A DNA stretch of 5,933 nt, taken from NCBI GenBank assembly GCA_947177595.1, contig CAMWUZ010000108.1, positions 1 to 5,933 of the forward strand. Reading direction: 5' to 3'. Both the position numbers and the translations under genes were made by a program. Position 1 is the stretch's first letter. Each line of letters begins with the position of its first letter. Of the stretch, positions 1-5,143 are shown in pieces. The notes under the pieces were generated by a model that was not told where the DNA came from, searched no databases, and saw only the letters and a list, made by a program, of their open reading frames with translations. Source of the DNA: an uncultured Porphyromonadaceae bacterium. Its GTDB lineage: Bacteria; Bacteroidota; Bacteroidia; Bacteroidales; Muribaculaceae.

Positions 1-443
1 AGCAAGGGGAGGTCACGATAGCTGTGAATCCAGTTCTTATATGTGCCCCATATAATTGTTTCTGATGTGGGGCGGATAATGAGTTCTTCTTCAAGACGAG
101 CCTCGGGGTCAACAACCACTCCTTTACCTTCAGGGTCATTCTTGAGACGGTAGTGGGTTACAACGGCACACTCTTTGGCGAAACCTTCAACGTGCTCAGC
201 TTCTCTACAAAGAAAAGACTTGGGGATAAGGAGGGGGAAGTAAGCGTTTTGCACGCCGGTTTCCTTAAACATCTTGTCAAGAGTCTGCTGCATCTTTTCC
301 CAGATAGCGTAGCCGTAAGGTTTGATGACCATACATCCGCGAACCGGTGACTGCTCGGCAAGATCTGCTTTGATAACCAATTCATTATACCACTGAGAGT
401 AGTCGTCTGCGCGCTTTGTGAGGTCTTTAAGTTCTTTAGCCAT
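1..443 (-). CDS. proS: Prolyl-tRNA synthetase, archaeal/eukaryote type, N-terminal part (cut by window edge)
   Basis: Cytosolic class II aminoacyl-tRNA synthetase that charges tRNA-Pro with proline using ATP. The first 147 residues are visible and the gene runs off the left edge in an open frame. Seen directly: MAKELKDLTKRADDYSQWYN at the start, a motif 1 stretch ending in the invariant proline (GVQNAYFPLLIP, residues 63-74), the EHVEGF segment (about 83-88) and the motif 2 start RPTSET (about 124-129), followed by WGTYKNWIHSYRDLPL. These match the shorter ProRS form that begins directly with the catalytic core, without the INS editing insertion of the E. coli type, as is usual in Bacteroidota. 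The ATG at 441-443 gives the family's normal N-terminus. It lies 64 nt downstream of the OmpA-like gene on the same strand and has its own candidate -7 box, so it may be transcribed separately. The anticodon-binding and C-terminal domains lie outside the window. Confidence 0.96.
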   Translation of the reverse strand, partial: MAKELKDLTKRADDYSQWYNELVIKADLAEQSPVRGCMVIKPYGYAIWEKMQQTLDKMFKETGVQNAYFPLLIPKSFLCREAEHVEGFAKECAVVTHYRLKNDPEGKGVVVDPEARLEEELIIRPTSETIIWGTYKNWIHSYRDLPL

Positions 444-477
444 ATATGATTTACTTGTTTGATCGGTTATTGTGATG

Positions 478-485
478 CAAAGTTA
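478..485 (-). promoter_or_regulatory. Candidate -7 promoter box for proS
   Basis: On the minus strand the sequence reads TAACTTTG, an exact match to the Bacteroidota -7 consensus TAnnTTTG. It lies 34 nt upstream of the proS start codon, in the 64-nt gap after the OmpA-like gene. No convincing TTTG -33 element is found about 20 nt further upstream, so this is a partial promoter match. It would let proS be expressed independently of the upstream run of genes. Confidence 0.45.
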
Positions 486-507
486 CAATTAATTTTAAAG
501 AAATGAG

Positions 508-1149
508 CTATTTGGCTTTCTGAGCGGCTGATATAATGGAAGGACCGGGAATAAAGTACACTTCCAACCGTCGGTTTCCTTTTCTGTTTTCACGTGAATT
601 ATTCGGTGCAAGAGGCATTGAACCACCCATGGCGAAAGGAATGATAAGCAGTTGTTCACTCAGAGTGCCTTCATCAATCCGGTTCATAAACCAGTCATAC
701 ACAGAGTTTAGTCTCGCTGTAGATAGATTTTCACGATAGGTTTCAGATCCGGTGTCATCGGTATGCACCGCAATGACTATTTTATATGCCATTGGGTCTC
801 GCATCGGTGCGAGGAGCGGTTCGAGAATATCATCGGCTTTTTCTGTCATCAGAGTATCGTTAGGAAGAAAAAGTTCATCTGTAGAAATGCTGGCGATGAA
901 CACTTCGTCATCACGCACAAGATCGACGATAAATTTGCTCTTGAGCGAATTTGCTGCCGCCAATACGGTTTTTCTCACCGTCTCTTTCTCCTTTGCCCCT
1001 ACTGCCGGGGTGTTTATGTTGGGCAAGAAATCCATATCCATAAAGGTCTCTTCGGAGTAATCTTTATAGGGATCGACATATGCCTGAGCGGCTGAAGGCA
1101 GCCCGGCAAGCAGTAATGATGCTATGAGGATGAGGAGTTTAGCAGTCAT
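508..1149 (-). CDS. Exported OmpA-like (peptidoglycan-associating) domain protein
   Basis: A 213-residue protein with a typical Sec signal peptide: a lysine at position 4, a hydrophobic core (about 5-17) and an AQA signal peptidase I site after residue 23. The second half (about 85-200) has the OmpA C-terminal fold signature: HTDDTGSETYRENLSTAR at 129-146, then the distal NRRLEVYF (192-199). In characterised OmpA domains the aspartate of HTDxxG and the arginine of LSxAR contact diaminopimelate of peptidoglycan; here they correspond to about D132 and R146, both present. There is no room for an N-terminal beta-barrel, and residues 24-84 are an unassigned linker or short domain. There is no lipobox cysteine, so it is probably a soluble periplasmic protein that can bind the cell wall. 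It starts 8 nt after the small acidic gene, consistent with one operon. The exact role is unknown. Confidence 0.8.
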   Translation of the reverse strand: MTAKLLILIASLLLAGLPSAAQAYVDPYKDYSEETFMDMDFLPNINTPAVGAKEKETVRKTVLAAANSLKSKFIVDLVRDDEVFIASISTDELFLPNDTLMTEKADDILEPLLAPMRDPMAYKIVIAVHTDDTGSETYRENLSTARLNSVYDWFMNRIDEGTLSEQLLIIPFAMGGSMPLAPNNSRENRKGNRRLEVYFIPGPSIISAAQKAK

Positions 1150-1157
1150 GGCATAAG

Positions 1158-1472
1158 TTAATCGTCAAGTGAGTCAATAGAGTTTTCATAATCGATTTCC
1201 GCGCGTACGATTGTCTCTACGTCTTCGGGAGCAATTCCGCTCTGTTTGTCTTTCTGAAGCATTTTTGTGACATAGCGTAACAAATCGTCGAAGAGGGCAG
1301 TCTCTTCAATTTCTTCGTCATCATCAATTTCGAGAAGTCCGTTTTCCTCGTAAAAGTCCCAGATCATGTCGATTACGTTTAGAATCTGGTCATCTGTATA
1401 TGATGCTGATTTTGTATCGGGGAGGCTTTCCCTTATTACCTTTATTGCGGAATCTTCATCAAAAGTGCTCAT
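1158..1472 (-). CDS. Small, highly acidic conserved-looking protein of unknown function
   Basis: A 104-residue protein with about 31 Asp/Glu against 8 Lys/Arg, giving a strongly negative net charge. There is no signal peptide or membrane segment, so it should be cytosolic. The N-terminal part (about 8-45) looks alpha-helical, with SYTDDQILNVIDMIWDFYEE resembling a helical bundle. A run of acidic residues follows (LEIDDDEEIEE, about 47-57), then a helical LLRYVTKMLQKDK segment and GIAPEDVETIVRAEIDYE near the C-terminus. I recall similar short acidic proteins annotated as hypothetical in other Bacteroidales, but I assign no family. It lies 13 nt downstream of rimM and 8 nt upstream of the OmpA-like gene, so it is very probably cotranscribed and real. 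The ATG at 1470-1472 follows an A-rich stretch. Confidence 0.8.
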   Translation of the reverse strand: MSTFDEDSAIKVIRESLPDTKSASYTDDQILNVIDMIWDFYEENGLLEIDDDEEIEETALFDDLLRYVTKMLQKDKQSGIAPEDVETIVRAEIDYENSIDSLDD

Positions 1473-1485
1473 TTTTAGAATCTTA

Positions 1486-2004
1486 TTAAATTAGTCCTTC
1501 GGGCAAATCCATGACAATAGTCTTTTTGTCAGGATCCAGTGCCTGAATAAATTCTTCGGCAGCAGGAATGTAAACAGTATCACCGGAAGGGGTTGAAACG
1601 ATAAACAATATGTTAGCCGTGGTATCGTCTATCCGATCTATGATACCTACCTCATCACCTTCAGCAGTAAGAATAGTAAATCCTTCCATATCAGTGACAT
1701 ATAGCCCATCTTCGTCGTCATCGGATGCTACTTCGTCTGCTTTGGCGTATATGTTTTTACCGGTGAAAGCAGCCGCTTGTTTTTCGTCAGTAACTCCGTC
1801 AATTGTCAGTAAAACAGTATCTCTGCCCTTAGATCTGACTGAATCTATGAAAAAAGGTACGAAGATGCCGTCAATCTCACAGATTATGCAAGATAGAGCG
1901 GTAACTTCCTCAGCATCTAAGTCAATCTCCGCAGCAATCTCACCTTTAATGCCATGAGGCTTGAGAAAAGTGCCTATTTCTGTTATTTCAGACGGCTTTA
2001 TCAC
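1486..2004 (-). CDS. rimM: Ribosome maturation factor RimM (GTG start)
   Basis: Cytosolic assembly factor for the head of the 30S ribosomal subunit; it binds S19 and helps late 16S rRNA processing. The 172 residues match the family's length and two-domain plan. The N-terminal domain (about 5-85) carries the signature KPHGIKGE (15-22). The C-terminal PRC-barrel domain (about 98-170) has GLYVTDMEGF, VGIIDRIDDTTANILFIV and a closing IPAAEEFI...DPDKKTIVMDLPEGLI, the usual RimM ending. The start is a GTG at 2002-2004: the frame is closed by the upstream gene's TAA only two codons earlier, and the next in-frame Met is far inside the protein, so the GTG is effectively forced. It follows the DUF4290 gene by 3 nt, so translation probably depends on termination and reinitiation. 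The A-rich end of the upstream gene covers the ribosome-binding position. Confidence 0.95.
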   Translation of the reverse strand: MIKPSEITEIGTFLKPHGIKGEIAAEIDLDAEEVTALSCIICEIDGIFVPFFIDSVRSKGRDTVLLTIDGVTDEKQAAAFTGKNIYAKADEVASDDDEDGLYVTDMEGFTILTAEGDEVGIIDRIDDTTANILFIVSTPSGDTVYIPAAEEFIQALDPDKKTIVMDLPEGLI

Positions 2005-2007
2005 TGT

Positions 2008-2598
2008 TTATTTTTTCTTTTTCTTTTTACCTGTTGCAGGCGTTGCTGCAACTTTGAATTCATGCAGAAGCATCGAGTCAGGAGAGATTATGATTCTGCC
2101 TCTCGAAATCTCCGCAAGATCTTTAAAAATTTTGGCATCTTCAACTCCGTCTTTATTGACGGTGAGCATGAGTTTCTTCATGTGATTGGCGATAAGGCGG
2201 CATAATTCGGTGCGTTCTTCGCCTTCCTCCATTTCGGCTGCCTTATCTATCAACCGCTCAAGTGCTTTACCATAGTGCCTGTAGCGGATGTTATTGAACG
2301 CATAGGGCACTTTGTCGGGGAGAGTATTGAGGTTGTCAGCCTTAATTATTTCGCAAGGGTAGTCGATATCAAGTTTGAAATCAGACATAATTGCAAGATG
2401 ATCCCATAGCTTACGGTGATTGTCTTCTCCGTCTTTCAATTCCGGGAAAAGGTTAGCCATAGTTGCCACGATGGTTCTCGCGCATCTGGTTCTCTCCTCT
2501 TTGTCAGTGAGAGTGAGACAATAGTCAACCATCTGCTGTATATTTCTGCCGTATTCCGGCAAAATGAGTTTCTTTTGCTGAGTGTTATAGTTTAACAT
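2008..2598 (-). CDS. DUF4290-family protein
   Basis: A 196-residue, probably cytosolic protein of unknown function. The N-terminus MLNYNTQQKKLILPEYGRN and the segment KLWDHLAIMSDFKLDIDYP (about 84-102) are the hallmark stretches of DUF4290, a family I know from Bacteroidota. The rest is mostly charged helix (TDKEERTRCARTIVATMANL; AEMEEGEERTELCRLIANHMKKLM). The protein ends in GKKKKKK, a six-lysine tail typical of a flexible, possibly nucleic-acid-touching end; that function is inference. No signal peptide is present. It is the first gene of the run leading into rimM and has a good promoter directly upstream with a very short leader (about 10-15 nt). In other Bacteroidales I recall murA sitting between this gene and rimM; here they are adjacent. 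The ATG at 2596-2598 gives the standard family N-terminus. Confidence 0.9.
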   Translation of the reverse strand: MLNYNTQQKKLILPEYGRNIQQMVDYCLTLTDKEERTRCARTIVATMANLFPELKDGEDNHRKLWDHLAIMSDFKLDIDYPCEIIKADNLNTLPDKVPYAFNNIRYRHYGKALERLIDKAAEMEEGEERTELCRLIANHMKKLMLTVNKDGVEDAKIFKDLAEISRGRIIISPDSMLLHEFKVAATPATGKKKKKK

Positions 2599-2614
2599 CT
2601 GCCTAAATTTTTTT

Positions 2615-2646
2615 CAAAGATACACAGATTCCTTTCAAAAAACAAA
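2615..2646 (-). promoter_or_regulatory. Bacteroidota-type promoter for the DUF4290-rimM run
   Basis: On the minus strand a -33 TTTG (2643-2646) is followed by a 20-nt spacer and a -7 box TATCTTTG (2615-2622), matching the primary sigma factor pattern TTTG-N19-21-TAnnTTTG of this phylum. The expected start site lies near 2608-2611, leaving a leader of only about 10-13 nt with AGGCAG just before the ATG. The -33 box overlaps the base of the fabG terminator hairpin. Confidence 0.75.
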
Positions 2647-2680
2647 TCTCACGCCTGATGACTCTGTCAGGCGTGAGATT
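2637..2680 (-). terminator. Intrinsic terminator after fabG
   Basis: A perfect 14-bp inverted repeat: AATCTCACGCCTGA at 2645-2658 pairs with TCAGGCGTGAGATT at 2667-2680, around an 8-nt loop. Read on the minus strand the stem is followed by TTG-free-flanked T residues ending in TTTTTT (2642 down to 2637), the order expected for a rho-independent terminator of the tetR-fabH-fabG run. It begins 24 nt after the fabG stop codon. The plus-strand side is followed by A residues, so it should act only on minus-strand transcripts. Confidence 0.88.
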
Positions 2681-2704
2681 AAAAAGCATTAATAGCACTA
2701 TTGC

Positions 2705-3451
2705 TTACATATTCATGCCGCCGTCAACCTGAATGATCTGACCGGTTACATAGCTTGACATATCGGATGCGAGGAATGTAGCTACATCAGCGATGTCTTC
2801 AGGTTTACCACCTCTGCGGAGAGGAATTTTCTGTACCCATTCCTCACGGATATTGTCGGGCAGAGCAGCTGTCATAGCTGTTTCGATGAAGCCGGGGGCG
2901 ATTGCGTTAGCGCGGATACCTCTTGAGCCAACTTCCTGCGCAATACTTTTGGCTAAGGCGATAAGACCGGCTTTGGAAGCTGCATAGTTGCTCTGACCTG
3001 CATTGCCGTGAACACCGACAACACTTGCCATATTGATGATGCTGCCTGAACGCTGACGCATCATGATGGGAAGAACTGCGTGGATGAAGTTGAATGCGCT
3101 TTTGAGATTCACATTGATAACGGCATCCCACTGCTGCTCGGTCATGCGCATCATGAGGCCGTCCTTGGTGATACCGGCGTTGTTAACAAGAATGTCAATG
3201 CTGCCGAAATCGTTTTTAACTGCTTCAACAACCTCTTTAGTCTGCTCGAAATCAGCAGCGTTTGAGGCATATCCTTTGACTTTTACACCGAGAGCGGCAA
3301 TCTCTTCTTCAGTAGCCTTACCGTTTTCATCTATTACGAGGTCTGTAAACGCGATGTTTGCACCTTCTTTTGCAAAACGCACTGCAAGCGCCTTGCCGAT
3401 ACCACGAGCCGCACCTGTGATGAGCGCGGTTTTTCCTTCAAGTAATTTCAT
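2705..3451 (-). CDS. fabG: 3-oxoacyl-[acyl-carrier-protein] reductase FabG
   Basis: Cytosolic short-chain dehydrogenase that reduces 3-oxoacyl-ACP to 3-hydroxyacyl-ACP with NADPH, the first reduction of each cycle of type II fatty acid synthesis. The 248 residues fit the family. Seen: the cofactor loop TGAARGIG (12-19), NNAG (90-93), and a complete catalytic tetrad N115 (NVNLKSAF), S143 (NMAS), Y156 and K160 (NYAASK). The GNAGQSNYAASKAGL stretch, PGFIET and the C-terminal YVTGQIIQVDGGMNM are characteristic of true FabG proteins. It is the last gene of the run, 19 nt after the FabH-like gene, and is followed by a strong terminator. Because SDR proteins are numerous, a role in a specialised acyl pathway cannot be excluded, but the sequence is close to housekeeping FabG. 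The ATG at 3449-3451 gives the standard N-terminus. Confidence 0.95.
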   Translation of the reverse strand: MKLLEGKTALITGAARGIGKALAVRFAKEGANIAFTDLVIDENGKATEEEIAALGVKVKGYASNAADFEQTKEVVEAVKNDFGSIDILVNNAGITKDGLMMRMTEQQWDAVINVNLKSAFNFIHAVLPIMMRQRSGSIINMASVVGVHGNAGQSNYAASKAGLIALAKSIAQEVGSRGIRANAIAPGFIETAMTAALPDNIREEWVQKIPLRRGGKPEDIADVATFLASDMSSYVTGQIIQVDGGMNM

Positions 3452-3470
3452 AATAATATATTTGTTACGG

Positions 3471-4415
3471 TTAAAAATCTATAGTGAAAGCGCCGCAGGA
3501 ATATCCGCCGCCAAACACGGTGAGACCGACTTTGTCGCCTTTTTGGAATTTGTCCATATTCTGTGCAAGGACTATTGCAGCGGACGCGGATCCGGTATTG
3601 CCGAGTTCTTCGATATTGTTGAGAAATCTGTCCTCGCCAAGTCCGAGCTGGTGTGCTACCTGAGCCACAATTCGCTTGTTTGCCTGATGAGTAATGATGT
3701 ATGTTAGGTCAGACGGTTTCATGTTATCAGGGGATGTGACATGATCCAGAGCCTCTATCATATATTTGCAGGCATGGATAAACACATCCCTGCCGTCTGG
3801 CATGGTAATTCCATCTTCTTTCGGACGAAGTTTTACACCCTCTGGCCCTTTGCTGATATTTCCGAGACCGCAAGTGTATATATTTGAAATCTTTATATCC
3901 TTATCGCTTACACTATCTTTTGAAACAAACATGGCAACGGCTCCGTCTCCCCATAAGTGACCGCATTTTGGATCGTTTTCATTGGCGTAGTAGGAATTAT
4001 GTTCCGAGCATACAAGCAATGCCTTGTCAGCCTTGCCCATGGCAAAATATCCCTCGATAATTTCAAGTCCGTTCACAAAAGATGAGCAGGCTGATGAGGC
4101 ATAGACAGCTTTCGCACCGTCGATATCATATTTTTTCTGAACCTCATGCGCAAGTGTGGCTACAGTGTCGTAAACAGAGTATGCGGCTGACACAATCAGT
4201 TGAACCTCCTTGATATCATAGGGGAGTGAGGGTAGAGCCGCCTCGACAGCATCCAGTCCCATGGAGTTGTGTCCCTCACCGGGAGCAGCCTTGCTGCGGG
4301 TGGAAATACCTGTGCGTTTTAGAATCCAGTCAGAGGTGAGACCATTCACTTCAAGAAAATGATCATTGTCAACCCGTCCTTGGGGCACATAGCATCCGAT
4401 TGCGTTTATATACAT
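3471..4415 (-). CDS. FabH-like 3-oxoacyl-[acyl-carrier-protein] synthase III
   Basis: Thiolase-fold condensing enzyme that would join an acyl-CoA primer with malonyl-ACP to start acyl chain synthesis. The 314 residues match the KAS III length, and the catalytic triad is intact: C110 (SSACSSF), H243 (THQANKR, 243-249 carrying the ACP-contact region) and N273 (LGNTGSAS). These fall close to C112, H244 and N274 of E. coli FabH. Also typical are DWILKRTGI (29-37) and LWGDGAVAMFV (154-164). Diverged points: the nucleophile context is SSACSSF instead of the common AACAGF, and the C-terminal loop is GGGYSCGAF where E. coli FabH has GGGFTWGS. It therefore may be a second KAS III with different primer choice, so I withhold the symbol fabH. 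Its ATG (4413-4415) lies inside the end of the TetR gene (10-nt overlap), suggesting coupled translation, and FabG follows 19 nt later. Confidence 0.9.
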   Translation of the reverse strand: MYINAIGCYVPQGRVDNDHFLEVNGLTSDWILKRTGISTRSKAAPGEGHNSMGLDAVEAALPSLPYDIKEVQLIVSAAYSVYDTVATLAHEVQKKYDIDGAKAVYASSACSSFVNGLEIIEGYFAMGKADKALLVCSEHNSYYANENDPKCGHLWGDGAVAMFVSKDSVSDKDIKISNIYTCGLGNISKGPEGVKLRPKEDGITMPDGRDVFIHACKYMIEALDHVTSPDNMKPSDLTYIITHQANKRIVAQVAHQLGLGEDRFLNNIEELGNTGSASAAIVLAQNMDKFQKGDKVGLTVFGGGYSCGAFTIDF

Positions 4416-5002
4416 GATTTTCTATTTATTAATATGCCTTGAACTATATATTCTACCGATTTGTCAATGAGATTGGCGGTAGTGATTTTGTCATCGGTCT
4501 CAGCCTTGAGATTTAAATAATCGCTACTCTGCAGCAGTATTTTCACAAGAGAGGGCAGTCGTTTTGCCTGCATTATGTCAAATTCTCCGGCATCCACACC
4601 TTCTTTAAGAATCATAGTAAGGATTTCCTCTTCCTTTTCACCTACCAATTTGCGGATTTTATCTATTCTGCGCAGGTCGCGGTAAAAAATTATTTTGATG
4701 GAATCCTGCCGTTGGGAGAGCTGCATGATTATTTCAAAACGCCTTTTGAGACTTTCAGCAAGTTTCCGTGCAGGGGGGAGGTCGCTGTGCAGAACCTCGC
4801 GGAGACTTTCAAGCATATTCTCGCTTTCGCGCTCAATCACAGCATTGTATATCTCACGCTTATTTTTAAAATAGGTGTATATGGTACGCCTCCCTTTATC
4901 GGAAGCGGCGGCGATGTCATTCATTGTTGTGTTCTCAACTCCCTTGTGAGCAAACAGTTGACGCGCTACCTCTATGAGTTTCTCTCTCGTTTTAAGTACC
5001 AT
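4406..5002 (-). CDS. TetR/AcrR-family transcriptional regulator
   Basis: A 198-residue DNA-binding repressor-type protein. The N-terminal helix-turn-helix is clear: TREKLIEVARQLFAHKGVENTTMNDIAAAS (residues 5-34) followed by the recognition helix region KGRRTIYTYFKNKREIY (36-52), a classical TetR pattern. Residues about 60-190 are helical and divergent, as expected for the ligand-binding and dimerisation domain; the ligand cannot be read from sequence. It is the first gene of the run with the FabH-like and FabG genes, so control of acyl chain synthesis, perhaps with an acyl-CoA or acyl-ACP ligand as in FadR/FabR-type TetR proteins, is a fair inference. It is divergent from the dacB-like gene and has a candidate operator just before its start codon, suggesting autoregulation. 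The ATG at 5000-5002 gives the normal short arm before the HTH. Confidence 0.92.
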   Translation of the reverse strand: MVLKTREKLIEVARQLFAHKGVENTTMNDIAAASDKGRRTIYTYFKNKREIYNAVIERESENMLESLREVLHSDLPPARKLAESLKRRFEIIMQLSQRQDSIKIIFYRDLRRIDKIRKLVGEKEEEILTMILKEGVDAGEFDIMQAKRLPSLVKILLQSSDYLNLKAETDDKITTANLIDKSVEYIVQGILINRKSCI

Positions 5003-5034
5003 TGTGGCTCAATTGCACAAACGTTCAATTTGTG
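5001..5034. promoter_or_regulatory. Candidate TetR operator: three TTGTG/CACAA half-sites
   Basis: An inverted repeat CACAAACGTTCAATTTGTG (5016-5034) has perfect 6-bp arms CACAAA and TTTGTG around a 7-nt centre. A third half-site, TTGTG at 5002-5006, touches the tetR start codon and forms a second 19-bp inverted repeat with CACAA at 5016-5020. The minus-strand sequence AACGTTTG (5018-5025), one base off the TAnnTTTG -7 consensus, lies inside the main repeat and could be the tetR promoter; upstream T-rich sequence near 5046-5050 could act as -33. A repressor bound here would block that promoter. Size and position suit a TetR operator; binding is inferred. Confidence 0.45.
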
Positions 5035-5108
5035 TGCGAAATTAATAAAAAATACTTAAATAAGCAGTGTAAGGACTGTTTTTTATCCTGAAACAACTCT
5101 CAAATTAG

Positions 5109-5116
5109 TAATTTTG
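5109..5116 (+). promoter_or_regulatory. Candidate -7 promoter box for the dacB-like gene
   Basis: TAATTTTG is an exact match to TAnnTTTG on the plus strand. No clear TTTG is present at the -33 position; the region 5079-5084 is a T-run slightly too far upstream. With a start site expected about 6-8 nt after the box, the leader would reach the ATG at 5144 after about 20 nt but the ATG at 5129 after only a few, which favours the later start for the gene. Confidence 0.5.
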
Positions 5117-5143
5117 CACTTATATAATATGAATTTGGACCGG

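Noticed and set aside
158..385. 75-codon minus-strand open frame
   Set aside because: Out-of-frame shadow of proS; the proS frame on the same strand carries class II synthetase motifs throughout.
536..1095. Three overlapping plus-strand open frames
   Set aside because: All are antisense to the OmpA-like gene, which has a signal peptide and a clear domain; none of the three shows a domain.
1610..1957. 115-codon plus-strand open frame
   Set aside because: Lies wholly antisense to rimM; its serine-rich translation is the kind expected from the reverse of acidic codons.
2011..2031. Possible programmed frameshift site in the lysine run at the end of the DUF4290 gene
   Set aside because: No slippery heptamer of the X XXY YYZ form is in the correct phase; a -1 shift at the end would reach a stop within a few codons and would not enter rimM.
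3063..3707. 214-codon open frame on the plus strand
   Set aside because: It runs antisense across the start of fabG and the end of the KAS III gene, both with complete catalytic residues. Its translation shows no recognisable domain, and it has no promoter or start context of its own.
5129..5143. Upstream ATG as the start of the dacB-like gene
   Set aside because: It is in frame but sits only 12 nt after the -7 box, leaving almost no leader; the ATG at 5144 gives a cleaner signal peptide. It remains a possible alternative.
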